The notes below the pieces were generated by a model. The model saw nothing but the letters and a program-made list of their open reading frames with translations. It was not told the DNA's origin and did not search any database. 64,000 nt of DNA from Allocoprobacillus sp002160865 (GTDB lineage Bacteria > Bacillota_I > Bacilli_A > Erysipelotrichales > Coprobacillaceae), in NCBI RefSeq assembly GCF_042850985.1, contig NZ_AP031415.1, positions 2,542,001-2,606,000 on the forward strand, given 5' to 3'. The stretch's first letter is position 1. Each line of letters begins with the position of its first letter. The position numbers and the translations under genes are program-made. Positions 42,836 through 51,432 of this stretch are shown here, piece after piece.

Positions 42836-44118
42836 TTATAATGCATTGTTTTTATAGAAAGATATACCATATCCTATGATATGTTCATACCCTTCTTCTA
42901 TCAGTCCTTCAATATATTTCTGTCTGATAATCTGTTCACTTGCCTTTGCACTGTCCTTTCTTAGTTCCTTGATGCTAGATGAATGTTTATATTCTATAAT
43001 CAGTGCTATATCAAATCGTCCATATCCACTTTTCTTATTGGATTGAACTGTATAGCCATTAGCCTTTAAAAAGCCCACCATAAAGCCATGATATAAGTTT
43101 TCATAGTTATCATAATAGCTGATGCTCTGTTGGAGAACATCTTGCAATAGTCTATTGGCTTTCATGACATCTTCCTGTATCAAAGATTCTATGAATGATG
43201 AATCTCTTTTTCTTTGATAGCTTTCAAACCATTTCATGAAGATATCTTCATAGATATATTTAACTTCTTTATTAGGAATCACAAGTTCATAGGTATAAGG
43301 ATGATCATTATCAACCTTACTCTTGATTTTCAGATAACCATCATACCATTCCTTCATCTCCTGATGCTTATCCATTAGATTGTAGTATTTCAAAAGTTCA
43401 TCAATTTCTTCTTGGGTAAATTCAAAACAATCAGATGCCTCTACATCCATAATGGTTCTCACTGTAAAGTTATTAAGACCTGTAAAGATGCTTTCTTTGG
43501 ATATTCTTAGACACCCTGTTAATACTCCTCTTTCCAGTGCATCGTTAGTTTTTAATGCAGATGAAAAGACGCTTCTAATAAAATCAACCATTTCATCATA
43601 GTAACCATGTTGACAGGCACTCTGTAAAGGCACATCATATTCGTCTATGAGAATGATGACTTTTTGATGATAATAGTTAAATAGAATAGATGAAATATCT
43701 TTTAAAGACATATGTAATTCATTAATATTGATGTTTATATCACTATTTTGTATATCACTATATTTATCAACAATATTTGCAATGATATTGGCAAAAATAT
43801 AAATCTGAGATTGAAAAGTATTGCATTCATATCTTTCAAAGATAGAAAAATGACAGGATATTAATTTTGATGAAGCATGAGATATTGATGTTTTGATACA
43901 TTCAAACCCTCAAAAAGATAAGCATTTTCTTTTTCCTTGTTAGAAAAGAAATAATAAAGCATACTCATGTTTAATGTCTTTCCAAAATGTCTAGGGCTTG
44001 TATACAACATGACCTTATCGCTTAAGACATCATCTATAAGCATTGTCTTATCAACATAATAATAAATCTTATCAATGAATTCTTTAAAATTTTCTGTTCC
44101 TGTTGTGATACGCTTCAT
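42836..44118 (-). pseudogene. AAA-ATPase-like / PD-(D/E)XK nuclease-like protein (DUF1703 type), broken
   Basis: The N-terminal piece from the ATG at 44116-44118 carries YYVDKTMLIDDVL and the degenerate P-loop TSPRHFGKTLNMSML. A TAA at 43861-43863 interrupts it; the same frame continues YPVIFLSLKDM for about 11 codons, then the remaining protein is in another frame beginning CNTFQSQIYIFANII (near 43815), consistent with loss of one A. The rest runs intact to IGYGISFY with Walker B IILIDEYDVP and a C-terminal PD-(D/E)XK core (GRFDIALIIEYK). Repaired length is about 425 residues. These genes are common multi-copy, rapidly decaying elements in gut bacteria. Confidence 0.82.
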
Positions 44119-44163
44119 TATGATTTTTCCTTTCTTTTTGATTATATTATAGTCAAACAGTAC

Positions 44164-44192
44164 AAAAAAAGTCCTGTATTTCTACAAGACCT
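44164..44192 (-). terminator. Terminator downstream of the small lipoprotein gene
   Basis: GTCCTGTA (44171-44178) and TACAAGAC (44183-44190) pair with one mismatch around TTTC, with a seven-T run on the minus strand. Confidence 0.75.
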
Positions 44193-44199
44193 TTCCTAT

Positions 44200-44643
44200 T
44201 TATTTTAAATTTCTAAATATATCCAATACATCTTCTGATAACCCATCAGATACAATCACCATATGGTCATTGACTTCTACTTTCTTTTTATCATCACCAA
44301 TTGTTTTTTCATCCATGATACGTTCAAACTCATCACCATCTTCATAACGATAAACATCAATATTTCCATTATCCGTTACATAACGATAACCTTCTACACC
44401 ACCAACATTTGTTGCATCTAAGACATTTTTAGAAGAATAATCAATGTTTCCTTCTTTCAAGCCATTTTCAAATTGAGCATACCAATCATCTGTTTTGTTA
44501 GTTGGTGTGTTATTGTTATTTTCATTTTCTGTCACATTATCTGTTGAACGATTGTTATTGGCTGTATCATCCGATGTATCTGTCTGACTACTACAACCAG
44601 TAAATACAGTCATACATAAAAGTAATGCTAATATTTTTTTCAT
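44200..44643 (-). CDS. Small lipoprotein of unknown function
   Basis: 147 residues from the ATG at 44641-44643, eight bases after GGAGG. The lipobox FTGC (Cys16) follows a normal signal; next comes a low-complexity Asn/Thr/Asp linker of about 40 residues, then a compact C-terminal domain (about 55-147) rich in Asp and Tyr with VEGYRYVTDNGNIDVYRYEDGD-type strands. It lies about 50 bases after the YhgE gene and is probably in its operon, as a surface-exposed partner. Family not recognised. Confidence 0.75.
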   Translation of the reverse strand: MKKILALLLCMTVFTGCSSQTDTSDDTANNNRSTDNVTENENNNNTPTNKTDDWYAQFENGLKEGNIDYSSKNVLDATNVGGVEGYRYVTDNGNIDVYRYEDGDEFERIMDEKTIGDDKKKVEVNDHMVIVSDGLSEDVLDIFRNLK

Positions 44644-44696
44644 CATCTTAACCTCCATATTCATATCATGGTCAAAGAATGAAGAAATATACATAT

Positions 44697-47132
44697 TTAT
44701 TCATTAACTTTTTCAAATGCCTGTGGAATAAGATGTTTATCTTCTTTATTTTTAAAACGATAATAAAGAATTGTAAGAAGTGAACAAATCATAAGAATTC
44801 CTAAAAAGATGATGATTTCATTTGTAATGGGCATTTCTGTCATACTAATGACTTTTCTAAATCCATTGACACTATAGGTATAAGGGACAAATGGATGTAG
44901 CCATTGATAAAATAGACTTGATGTTTCTAATGGATAAGTTCCTGCTGATCCACCTAAATTTAAAATCATAAAGACTAACAATAAAAATTCTCCTATATAA
45001 CCTGTTGTCAGTGACAACAACATCACAAGTGACATAAAAGCAGCTGAAACAATAATCGCAAAGAGATAAGTCATCAATAATTGTTGAGGTTCAAAGCCAC
45101 ATATCCATCTTAAACTTGTGATTAAAATGATAGCTGATAATGTTGATACACTATACATCACAGAGGCTTTTGATAGCCAATACTTGAATGGTGATGAAGC
45201 TTTTTTTATACCTTTTCTTATTGGATACATAAGTGTAAAAGCTAAAGCAGCAACATATAAAGCCACGCTCATCATATAAGGTGCCATCGCATGACCATTG
45301 TTTGTGACTGTGGAAATCGCTTCATGACTTGTTTCTACTGGTGCGGACATCATATCCAACGTTGAATCTTGAATATGAAAATTAGCCTTTTCTACTCCTT
45401 CCTTCAAACTTTCATCTAATTTTCGAGTCCCATTTTGAAGTGTCTGTAAACCATCACTTAATGTTAATGAACCATCACTCAGTTGTTTTGCACCTGCTTT
45501 AATCTGTGTTGAACCTTGAGTTAATTGTGTTGATCCTTGCATGATTGTTTCATTTTGAGATATTAATGTGGTTGTACCATCATATAATGCTTTTACTCCT
45601 TGATTTAATTGTTCTATTCCACCGAAAAGAGCTGGTGTCTGTTGTTTAAACGATAATAATCCATCTGTTAATTGTTGACTTCCCTGCAATAATGTTTGAT
45701 TTTGATGTTCTAATTTTCCTAAGCCATCATGAATCTGACTAACACCTTTCATATAAGCTTCAATACCCGGTATTAATGATGTTCTCACTGATGTATTCAA
45801 GTCTTCTAAACCACTTTGGAGTTGTTGGCTTCCTTTTTCTAGTTTTTGTGTATTTTTATACACTTGTGTTAAACTTGTACTGAATTGACGGATAGCTTCT
45901 TGATTCCCTGTGATTACACTTTTTTCTAATTCTATATACGAATAATGTGTTAAAAGATACTGTACATCTTGTTGATTCAAAGCGATATTCTTGGCTTCTG
46001 CATCACTTAACTTTTGGTTCATCCATTTTTGAGCCATTGATGGATTGGAAGACATCAATTGATTCAACAATATTGTTGCTTGATTTAAAGAATCATTAGC
46101 CTGTGTGATTGTTTGTATTTGTTCCATATTGATTGAAGATAACTGTTGATTGAGTTGATTCAATCCTTGATAAACCTGTTGATTGCCTTCTATAAGTTTA
46201 TCAGTTCCTTGATCCAAACTTTGCATTCCTTGAGTTATTGGTTCTTGATTTTTCATAAGTTGTTGTGTTCCTTGATAAACACTTGAAACACCTTTTGTAT
46301 ATTGTTGTAGTCCTGTGTTTAATACTGAAGACCCCTGAGATAATGCCTCCACTCCATCATGAAGTGGTTGTGTTGATTGATACAATGTGTCCAATCCATC
46401 TTTTAAAGTATAGACACCATTATGCACTGTTAAAACACCTTCCGTATAATCTTTTAATCCTTTTGTCAGTGTTTGTGCTCCGTTTTCAAATGAAAGTGTA
46501 CTGTCTGCTAAAACTTGAAGATTATCTGAAATCAGTTGGTTTCCATCTACCAATGCTTGACTTCCATCAGATAATTGATGTGCCCCATTATTGGCTTGTT
46601 TTAAACCATCTGTTAACGTTGTAATTTGTTCAAAAATTGTTTGAGCATATGTTTTTGTCACAGTTTGTGAAACTTCTGATTTGATTTTTTCGATTGCTGA
46701 ATCATCCATTTTAGAAGCAATGTAGTTACTTCCCGGATTCGTTGTATAATGAAGTTTCATTTTTTGTGGTTGTTCATCTAAAAGTGTTGTTGCATTTTTT
46801 GAAAAATCTTCAGGAATAGTAATGATCATATAATATTGACCATCTTCTAATCCCTTCTGTGCTTTGCTTTTATCCACACATTGAAAATCCATAGTTGTAT
46901 TATCCTTAAGACGCTCTGTTAATTCTCTCCCTACATCCAAAGTACGATTCCCATACTTGACTGGCAAATCAAGATTCACCACAGCTACGGGAATCTTTCC
47001 TGTATTTCCATATGGGTCCCACATAGAACCTAAAAAAATACAAGCATATAAACTTGGTATCAAGATAATCGCTACAAGAACAATCTTCATCCAAGTATGG
47101 CGAAAAATATTCTTCCACTCCTGTTTAATCAT
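44697..47132 (-). CDS. YhgE/Pip-family membrane protein
   Basis: 811 residues. An N-terminal membrane helix (about 16-36, followed by LGSMWDPYGNTGKIPVAVVN, the YhgE/Pip signature), a long extracytoplasmic region of heptad-like LxxGxxxL repeats (about 175-610) that should form extended coiled coils, and five or six C-terminal membrane helices (about 630-790). Relatives include the phage-infection protein Pip of Lactococcus and the ESX/T7SS-linked YueB. Its promoter carries a striking palindrome. Not an enzyme as far as visible; a surface receptor or transport role is plausible. Confidence 0.9.
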   Translation of the reverse strand: MIKQEWKNIFRHTWMKIVLVAIILIPSLYACIFLGSMWDPYGNTGKIPVAVVNLDLPVKYGNRTLDVGRELTERLKDNTTMDFQCVDKSKAQKGLEDGQYYMIITIPEDFSKNATTLLDEQPQKMKLHYTTNPGSNYIASKMDDSAIEKIKSEVSQTVTKTYAQTIFEQITTLTDGLKQANNGAHQLSDGSQALVDGNQLISDNLQVLADSTLSFENGAQTLTKGLKDYTEGVLTVHNGVYTLKDGLDTLYQSTQPLHDGVEALSQGSSVLNTGLQQYTKGVSSVYQGTQQLMKNQEPITQGMQSLDQGTDKLIEGNQQVYQGLNQLNQQLSSINMEQIQTITQANDSLNQATILLNQLMSSNPSMAQKWMNQKLSDAEAKNIALNQQDVQYLLTHYSYIELEKSVITGNQEAIRQFSTSLTQVYKNTQKLEKGSQQLQSGLEDLNTSVRTSLIPGIEAYMKGVSQIHDGLGKLEHQNQTLLQGSQQLTDGLLSFKQQTPALFGGIEQLNQGVKALYDGTTTLISQNETIMQGSTQLTQGSTQIKAGAKQLSDGSLTLSDGLQTLQNGTRKLDESLKEGVEKANFHIQDSTLDMMSAPVETSHEAISTVTNNGHAMAPYMMSVALYVAALAFTLMYPIRKGIKKASSPFKYWLSKASVMYSVSTLSAIILITSLRWICGFEPQQLLMTYLFAIIVSAAFMSLVMLLSLTTGYIGEFLLLVFMILNLGGSAGTYPLETSSLFYQWLHPFVPYTYSVNGFRKVISMTEMPITNEIIIFLGILMICSLLTILYYRFKNKEDKHLIPQAFEKVNE

Positions 47133-47155
47133 AAAACTCCTTCTTTCTTTATTAT

Positions 47156-47195
47156 CTTTAGATATTTAATATCCATAGATATTAAATATCTAAAG
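47156..47195. promoter_or_regulatory. Perfect 18+18-bp palindrome at the yhgE promoter
   Basis: The 18 bases at 47156-47173 are repeated exactly in inverse at 47178-47195, separated only by CATA. Each arm contains a near-palindromic core (GATATTTAATATC and GATATTAAATATC), so the element may bind two repressor dimers. It begins at the expected transcription start of the minus-strand gene and runs into its leader, an ideal repression site. Confidence 0.85.
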
Positions 47196-47198
47196 AAT

Positions 47199-47226
47199 AT
47201 TATATAAATTTACAAATAATTGTCAA
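47199..47226 (-). promoter_or_regulatory. Promoter of the yhgE-like gene
   Basis: Minus-strand -35 TTGACA (rc at 47221-47226), 16-base spacer, -10 TATAAT (rc at 47199-47204). The palindromic operator lies directly downstream. Confidence 0.75.
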
Positions 47227-47282
47227 CTCTTTTAGATACAAAGAGTTCTTTTTCTGTTAAAATAGAAAAGAAGGTGATGAAA

Positions 47283-47720
47283 ATGAAGATTAGAAAGAGT
47301 TTCGAACAAGCTATTTGTATATTACTTTTAATAGGTGCCAATGATAAACCCATTAAAAGTCATGAACTGAGTGAAAAACTATCGGTATCAGATTCTTATC
47401 TTAAAAAAATCACCAGACAACTTGTTGTTTCTGGTTTGATTCAATCTATGGCTAATAAGCGTGGTGGTTTTGTTTTAACAAAATCGCTTGAAAATATTTC
47501 TTTATTGGATATTTTTGAAGCTATGGAAGGAAAAGAACCTTTTGTGAAAACAACACATTTGGTTGATAAGGTTTTTGATTCTCATTTAAAGGTTAAGGAA
47601 ACAGAAGATTTTATTGTTGATTATTTAAATGCTGCTGAATATCAATATAAACAAAAATTAAATGAAATCACTTTATCACAAATTATAAATGCAGCCCATC
47701 AAGGAGGAGAAAATTTATGA
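47283..47720 (+). CDS. Rrf2-family transcriptional regulator
   Basis: 145 residues from the ATG at 47283, six bases after AAGGTG; a longer frame from 47220 lacks a ribosome site. Winged helix with LSEKLSVSDSYLKKITRQLV and the wing GGFVLTK. The three-Cys cluster site of IscR/NsrR is absent (only Cys12), so iron-sulfur sensing is unlikely. Divergent from the yhgE-like gene across the palindrome, and overlapping the M42 peptidase gene by four bases, so it is a candidate regulator of both. Confidence 0.9.
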   Translation: MKIRKSFEQAICILLLIGANDKPIKSHELSEKLSVSDSYLKKITRQLVVSGLIQSMANKRGGFVLTKSLENISLLDIFEAMEGKEPFVKTTHLVDKVFDSHLKVKETEDFIVDYLNAAEYQYKQKLNEITLSQIINAAHQGGENL

Positions 47721-48751
47721 ATGAATACATACTTTCTATTTTAAAAGATATTATGGCGATTGACAGTCCTTCTGGTTATACTAAAGAAGTCATTGAATAT
47801 TGTCAAAAAGAAGCACAAAATTTAGGATTTGAAACAAAACTGACTAAAAAAGGTAATCTACAAATATTCGTAGAAGGTCAGGATGATTATACGATTGGAT
47901 TCTGTGCTCATGTTGATACACTAGGATTAATGGTGAGAAGTATTAAAGATGATGGTACATTGGCTTTTACGAATGTTGGTGGTCCTATTATTCCAACATT
48001 AGATGGTGAATATTGTCGTATTATCACAAGAAATCATGATGTTTATACAGGAACAATTCTTTCTAATTCACCTGCTGCTCATGTTTATAAAGATTCTAAA
48101 GACAAAGAAAGATCATGTGATACAATGCATATTCGTCTTGATGAAATCGTTAAAACAAAAGAAGATGTAAAAAAGCTTGGTATTGATAATGGTGATTATA
48201 TTGCGATTGAACCTAAAACAACATTCACTGATTCAGGATTTATTAAGTCAAGATTTTTAGATGATAAAATGAGTGTTGCGATACTTTTTGGTGTTTTGAA
48301 ATATTTATCACAAAATCATATTCGACCTCAACATAATCTTTACTTTATGATTTCTACATTTGAAGAAGTGGGGCATGGTAGTAGCTATGTTGATTCAAAT
48401 GTTGATGAATTGATTGCGGTAGATATGGGATGTATTGGAGAAGATTTAGCTTGTAGTGAATATGATGTCAGTATTTGTGCGAAAGATTCCAGTGGTCCTT
48501 ATGACTATGAAATCACATCTACATTTATAGAACTTGCAAAAAGAGAGAATTTACAATATGCAGTTGATATTTATCCATTCTATAGTAGTGATGTTTCTGC
48601 TGCTTTAAGAGGTGGGCAAAACATCAAAGGTGCTTTAATAGGACCGGGCGTTCATGCTTCACATGGTATGGAAAGAACACATATCCAAGCTGTAGAAAAT
48701 ACGTATCGCTTAGTTCTTGCCTATATTCATCAAGGTGAAAATCATGAATAA
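47717..48751 (+). CDS. M42-family metallo-aminopeptidase
   Basis: 344 residues. Metal ligands fit the M42/M20-like di-zinc site: FCAHVDTLGLMV (His, Asp), the SRFLDDKMSV segment (Asp), the EEVGHGSS catalytic Glu pair, and a late HASHGMERTH (His). These tetrahedral aminopeptidases or glucanases trim cytoplasmic peptides. Overlaps the Rrf2 gene and, at its 3' end, the HAD gene by eight bases. Confidence 0.93.
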   Translation: MNEYILSILKDIMAIDSPSGYTKEVIEYCQKEAQNLGFETKLTKKGNLQIFVEGQDDYTIGFCAHVDTLGLMVRSIKDDGTLAFTNVGGPIIPTLDGEYCRIITRNHDVYTGTILSNSPAAHVYKDSKDKERSCDTMHIRLDEIVKTKEDVKKLGIDNGDYIAIEPKTTFTDSGFIKSRFLDDKMSVAILFGVLKYLSQNHIRPQHNLYFMISTFEEVGHGSSYVDSNVDELIAVDMGCIGEDLACSEYDVSICAKDSSGPYDYEITSTFIELAKRENLQYAVDIYPFYSSDVSAALRGGQNIKGALIGPGVHASHGMERTHIQAVENTYRLVLAYIHQGENHE

Positions 48752-49556
48752 AAAATTACTATTATTTGATGTTGATGGTACGCTAATCAGCTATGATGGG
48801 ACCGTTCCTCAAAGTTGCAAAGATGCATTAAAACAAGCGAAAGATTTAGGACATTATGTATTTGTTGTGACAGGAAGAACACGTAATCGTGCAACTGTAG
48901 GAGATATTGAAGTCAGTGGGATGATTTGTGGAAATGGTGCTTATATTGAATGTGAAGGAAAGGTGCTAAAAGATCAAAAACTTTCATTAGCACAAGTGAA
49001 AGAAATTACTGATTATTTAGATTGTCATGATTTATGTTATTTCATGGAAGGGAATGATGGTTTATATGGTTCCCATGATTTTGAAACAAGAGCGGTTCCT
49101 ACTTATCAAAAATATGGTCATCAAGGTGATATTAAAATTCGTGATATTTATCCAATGATGACATTTCCTGAAAGCACGTATCAAGAAAATATTACAAAAA
49201 TCAATTATATTTTAAATAGTTATCAAGATTATCTTGATTTCAAAGAGCATTTTCCACAATTTCAATGTTTAACTTGGGGTGGTCAAGGAGAAGAAGCTTT
49301 ATTTGGTGACTGTGCTTTACCTCATATTGATAAGAAGAAAGCCATTGAACAATTAATAGATTATCTACAAATAGATCAAGTTGATATTTATGCTTTTGGT
49401 GATGCTGAAGTGGATATTCCTATGTTTGAATGTGCTGGTACAAGTATCTGTGTAGGCAGTGGTAGAGAGGCAGCCAAAAAAGCAGCCACTTATGTCACTG
49501 ATGTTGTTAAAAATGATGGCATCTTTAAAGCTTTAAAACACTTTCAGATTATTTAA
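48744..49556 (+). CDS. HAD hydrolase, Cof type
   Basis: 270 residues from the ATG at 48744 (AAGGTG six bases upstream, inside the peptidase gene). Motif I LLFDVDGTLISYDG, motif II VVTGRTRN, large C2 cap, motif IV YAFGDAEVDIPMFECAG. A sugar phosphatase-like enzyme, cytoplasmic; substrate unknown. Last gene of the rrf2-peptidase-HAD unit. Confidence 0.9.
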   Translation: MNKKLLLFDVDGTLISYDGTVPQSCKDALKQAKDLGHYVFVVTGRTRNRATVGDIEVSGMICGNGAYIECEGKVLKDQKLSLAQVKEITDYLDCHDLCYFMEGNDGLYGSHDFETRAVPTYQKYGHQGDIKIRDIYPMMTFPESTYQENITKINYILNSYQDYLDFKEHFPQFQCLTWGGQGEEALFGDCALPHIDKKKAIEQLIDYLQIDQVDIYAFGDAEVDIPMFECAGTSICVGSGREAAKKAATYVTDVVKNDGIFKALKHFQII

Positions 49557-49581
49557 AAAGGACAAAAATTTTGTCCTTTTT
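49555..49581. terminator. Bidirectional terminator
   Basis: AAAAAGGACAAAA and TTTTGTCCTTTTT form a near-perfect stem between the HAD gene and the convergent acetyltransferase gene, overlapping the latter's stop by two bases. Confidence 0.88.
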
Positions 49582-50386
49582 ATTGTCTATTCACTTTGAT
49601 CCATTCATATGCAAAATCACAAAGAGATTTCATTTCTAAATACCTCGTTTTTGCTAGACCCACAGTTCCAGCTTCGATATGATATTGGCTTTCATAAGCC
49701 TGACCTATATCCAAAAAATCACTATCATCATAAGCAATCTCTAAAAACTCTTTCCACACACGTTTGCCGTTTTCAATGATGGCTGCCCCATTGGTATACC
49801 ATTGAGGACACTCTTGCCAAACTTCAGCTAAATGCATACAAGTACAATGATCATAGCTGACTCCTAATAGTAAAACATGTGCATTCAAGTCATATAATCT
49901 TTGTAGAGGTGAATCTTTGCCAAATCCTGGTGATAATGGATGTTTTTCAACAATCATGTTTGCCATTTTTCCTCTAGCACTAAATGATACTTCTGGATGA
50001 TAGGAACGCAAAACTTGAGGATAATGCCAAAAGGCTTCCGCAATCTTTCCCATTTCTCTTGTTGGTGTTTTATCACATTCAAAAGGAGGCATATAATCTT
50101 TAATCACAGATATCCAATCGGCTGGAACAGGAGGATTTTGCCACAATTCTGGCTGACTGTTTTCTCCACTAAAGCTTGGCATAACAATTGTTCCTTCTTC
50201 TCCCACTGTTTCAATTAATGCTTCAATCACAGCTATTTCTCGTCCAGCAATCCATCCTATTTGTGACATGGACGAATGCACTAAAACAATATCTCCTTTT
50301 TGTATTCCTATCTTTTGAAAATCTTCTTTCAAAGTATCTTTAGTTTGTGGTCTTATACTCTTTTGAATAACACTTGCTTCACTCAT
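49580..50386 (-). CDS. AAC(3)-like aminoglycoside N-acetyltransferase
   Basis: 268 residues from the ATG at 50384-50386. Antibiotic_NAT family: VLVHSSMSQIGWIAG, IVMPSFSGENS, TPTREMGKIAEAFW, RSYHPEVSFSARG and SPLQRLYDLNAHVLLLGV. The fold acetylates the 3-amino group of aminoglycosides, but many chromosomal homologues have other or unknown substrates, so resistance cannot be claimed from sequence. Its ATGA overlap with the upstream hydrolase gene means coupled translation. No mobile-element marks nearby. Confidence 0.88.
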   Translation of the reverse strand: MSEASVIQKSIRPQTKDTLKEDFQKIGIQKGDIVLVHSSMSQIGWIAGREIAVIEALIETVGEEGTIVMPSFSGENSQPELWQNPPVPADWISVIKDYMPPFECDKTPTREMGKIAEAFWHYPQVLRSYHPEVSFSARGKMANMIVEKHPLSPGFGKDSPLQRLYDLNAHVLLLGVSYDHCTCMHLAEVWQECPQWYTNGAAIIENGKRVWKEFLEIAYDDSDFLDIGQAYESQYHIEAGTVGLAKTRYLEMKSLCDFAYEWIKVNRQ

Positions 50387-51366
50387 AATGTTCCATCTTT
50401 CCAAATGTTTTGATCAATAAAATCAAACACTTTATTCCAATAGTCTTCAACATCATAGTCTTTTGCTTGAGCATGACCAGCTTCTTTTACAATATAAAGC
50501 TCTTTCGTCGTAGGACAAGCATCATAGACTTCATAAACCATATCTACAGGCACAAAATCATCTTTACCCCCATGAATAAATAACATTGGTGCATTCGCTT
50601 TTTTAACCTGTTCTAAACTCGAAGCCTCTTTAAAATCATATCCTGCTCTTATTTGTGCCATAAAATTGGAAATATCTAATACTGGAAATGTTGGTAAAGA
50701 AAAACGCTTATCCAGTTCACTAGCAAAAATATCCCACACACTTGTATAACCACAATCTTCAATATATCCAACCACATGTGGTAAATGATCTCCTGAAGCC
50801 ATCATCACTGTTGCTCCACCCATTGAAACACCATGTAAAATAATTTGAGCTTGATTATCTTTTTCAATAATCCAGTTAACCCAACAGGCGATATCATCTT
50901 TATCTAGCCAACCCATACCAATATATTCTCCATCACTTTTCCCATGAGCACGATTATCTGGTAAGACAACATTATATCCATGTTCATAATAAGTTGCCCC
51001 ATAAGACATCATATTTTCATTACTTGATTTATAACCATGAATCAAAATGACCCATTGGTGTGTATTTTCATGATCTAAATATTTACCTTTTAAGTTTAGT
51101 GAATCATCACTACTCACAATCATAGGTTTCGTTTGACTTTCAAAATCAATCCCTTTCACCATTTCTTTTTCTTGATTTTGATCAATCTGTTTTTGAACAG
51201 AATCACTGAGTTGAACTTCATCACTTTCATCTATTTCTCTTTGATCAGAAGAACTACTTGGCGATAATGCATAATTTACAAAATAACTCCCTACTCCATA
51301 TCCAGCACTTAAAAGAATAGAAACAACAATAAAAGTGATAATAAACCATCTTTTTTTCAAAACCAT
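50383..51366 (-). CDS. Membrane-anchored alpha/beta hydrolase (BAAT/YqkD-like)
   Basis: About 327 residues; the start is either ATG at 51364-51366 or TTG at 51358-51360, the latter better spaced to GGAAGG. One N-terminal membrane helix (about 6-30) and a Ser/Asp-rich linker put the catalytic domain (about 80-320) outside the cell. Motifs: VILIHGYKSSNENM (oxyanion), DNRAHGKSDGE, nucleophile GVSMGG, acid GKDDFVP, His in EAGHAQA. Resembles YqkD-type hydrolases. Co-transcribed with the acetyltransferase; substrate unknown. Confidence 0.88.
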   Translation of the reverse strand: MVLKKRWFIITFIVVSILLSAGYGVGSYFVNYALSPSSSSDQREIDESDEVQLSDSVQKQIDQNQEKEMVKGIDFESQTKPMIVSSDDSLNLKGKYLDHENTHQWVILIHGYKSSNENMMSYGATYYEHGYNVVLPDNRAHGKSDGEYIGMGWLDKDDIACWVNWIIEKDNQAQIILHGVSMGGATVMMASGDHLPHVVGYIEDCGYTSVWDIFASELDKRFSLPTFPVLDISNFMAQIRAGYDFKEASSLEQVKKANAPMLFIHGGKDDFVPVDMVYEVYDACPTTKELYIVKEAGHAQAKDYDVEDYWNKVFDFIDQNIWKDGTL

Positions 51367-51432
51367 CATCCTTCCATACTGGCTTATTGTACTGAAAAAA
51401 TATGAATTCTTCAAGAAAATGAGTAGGAATTC

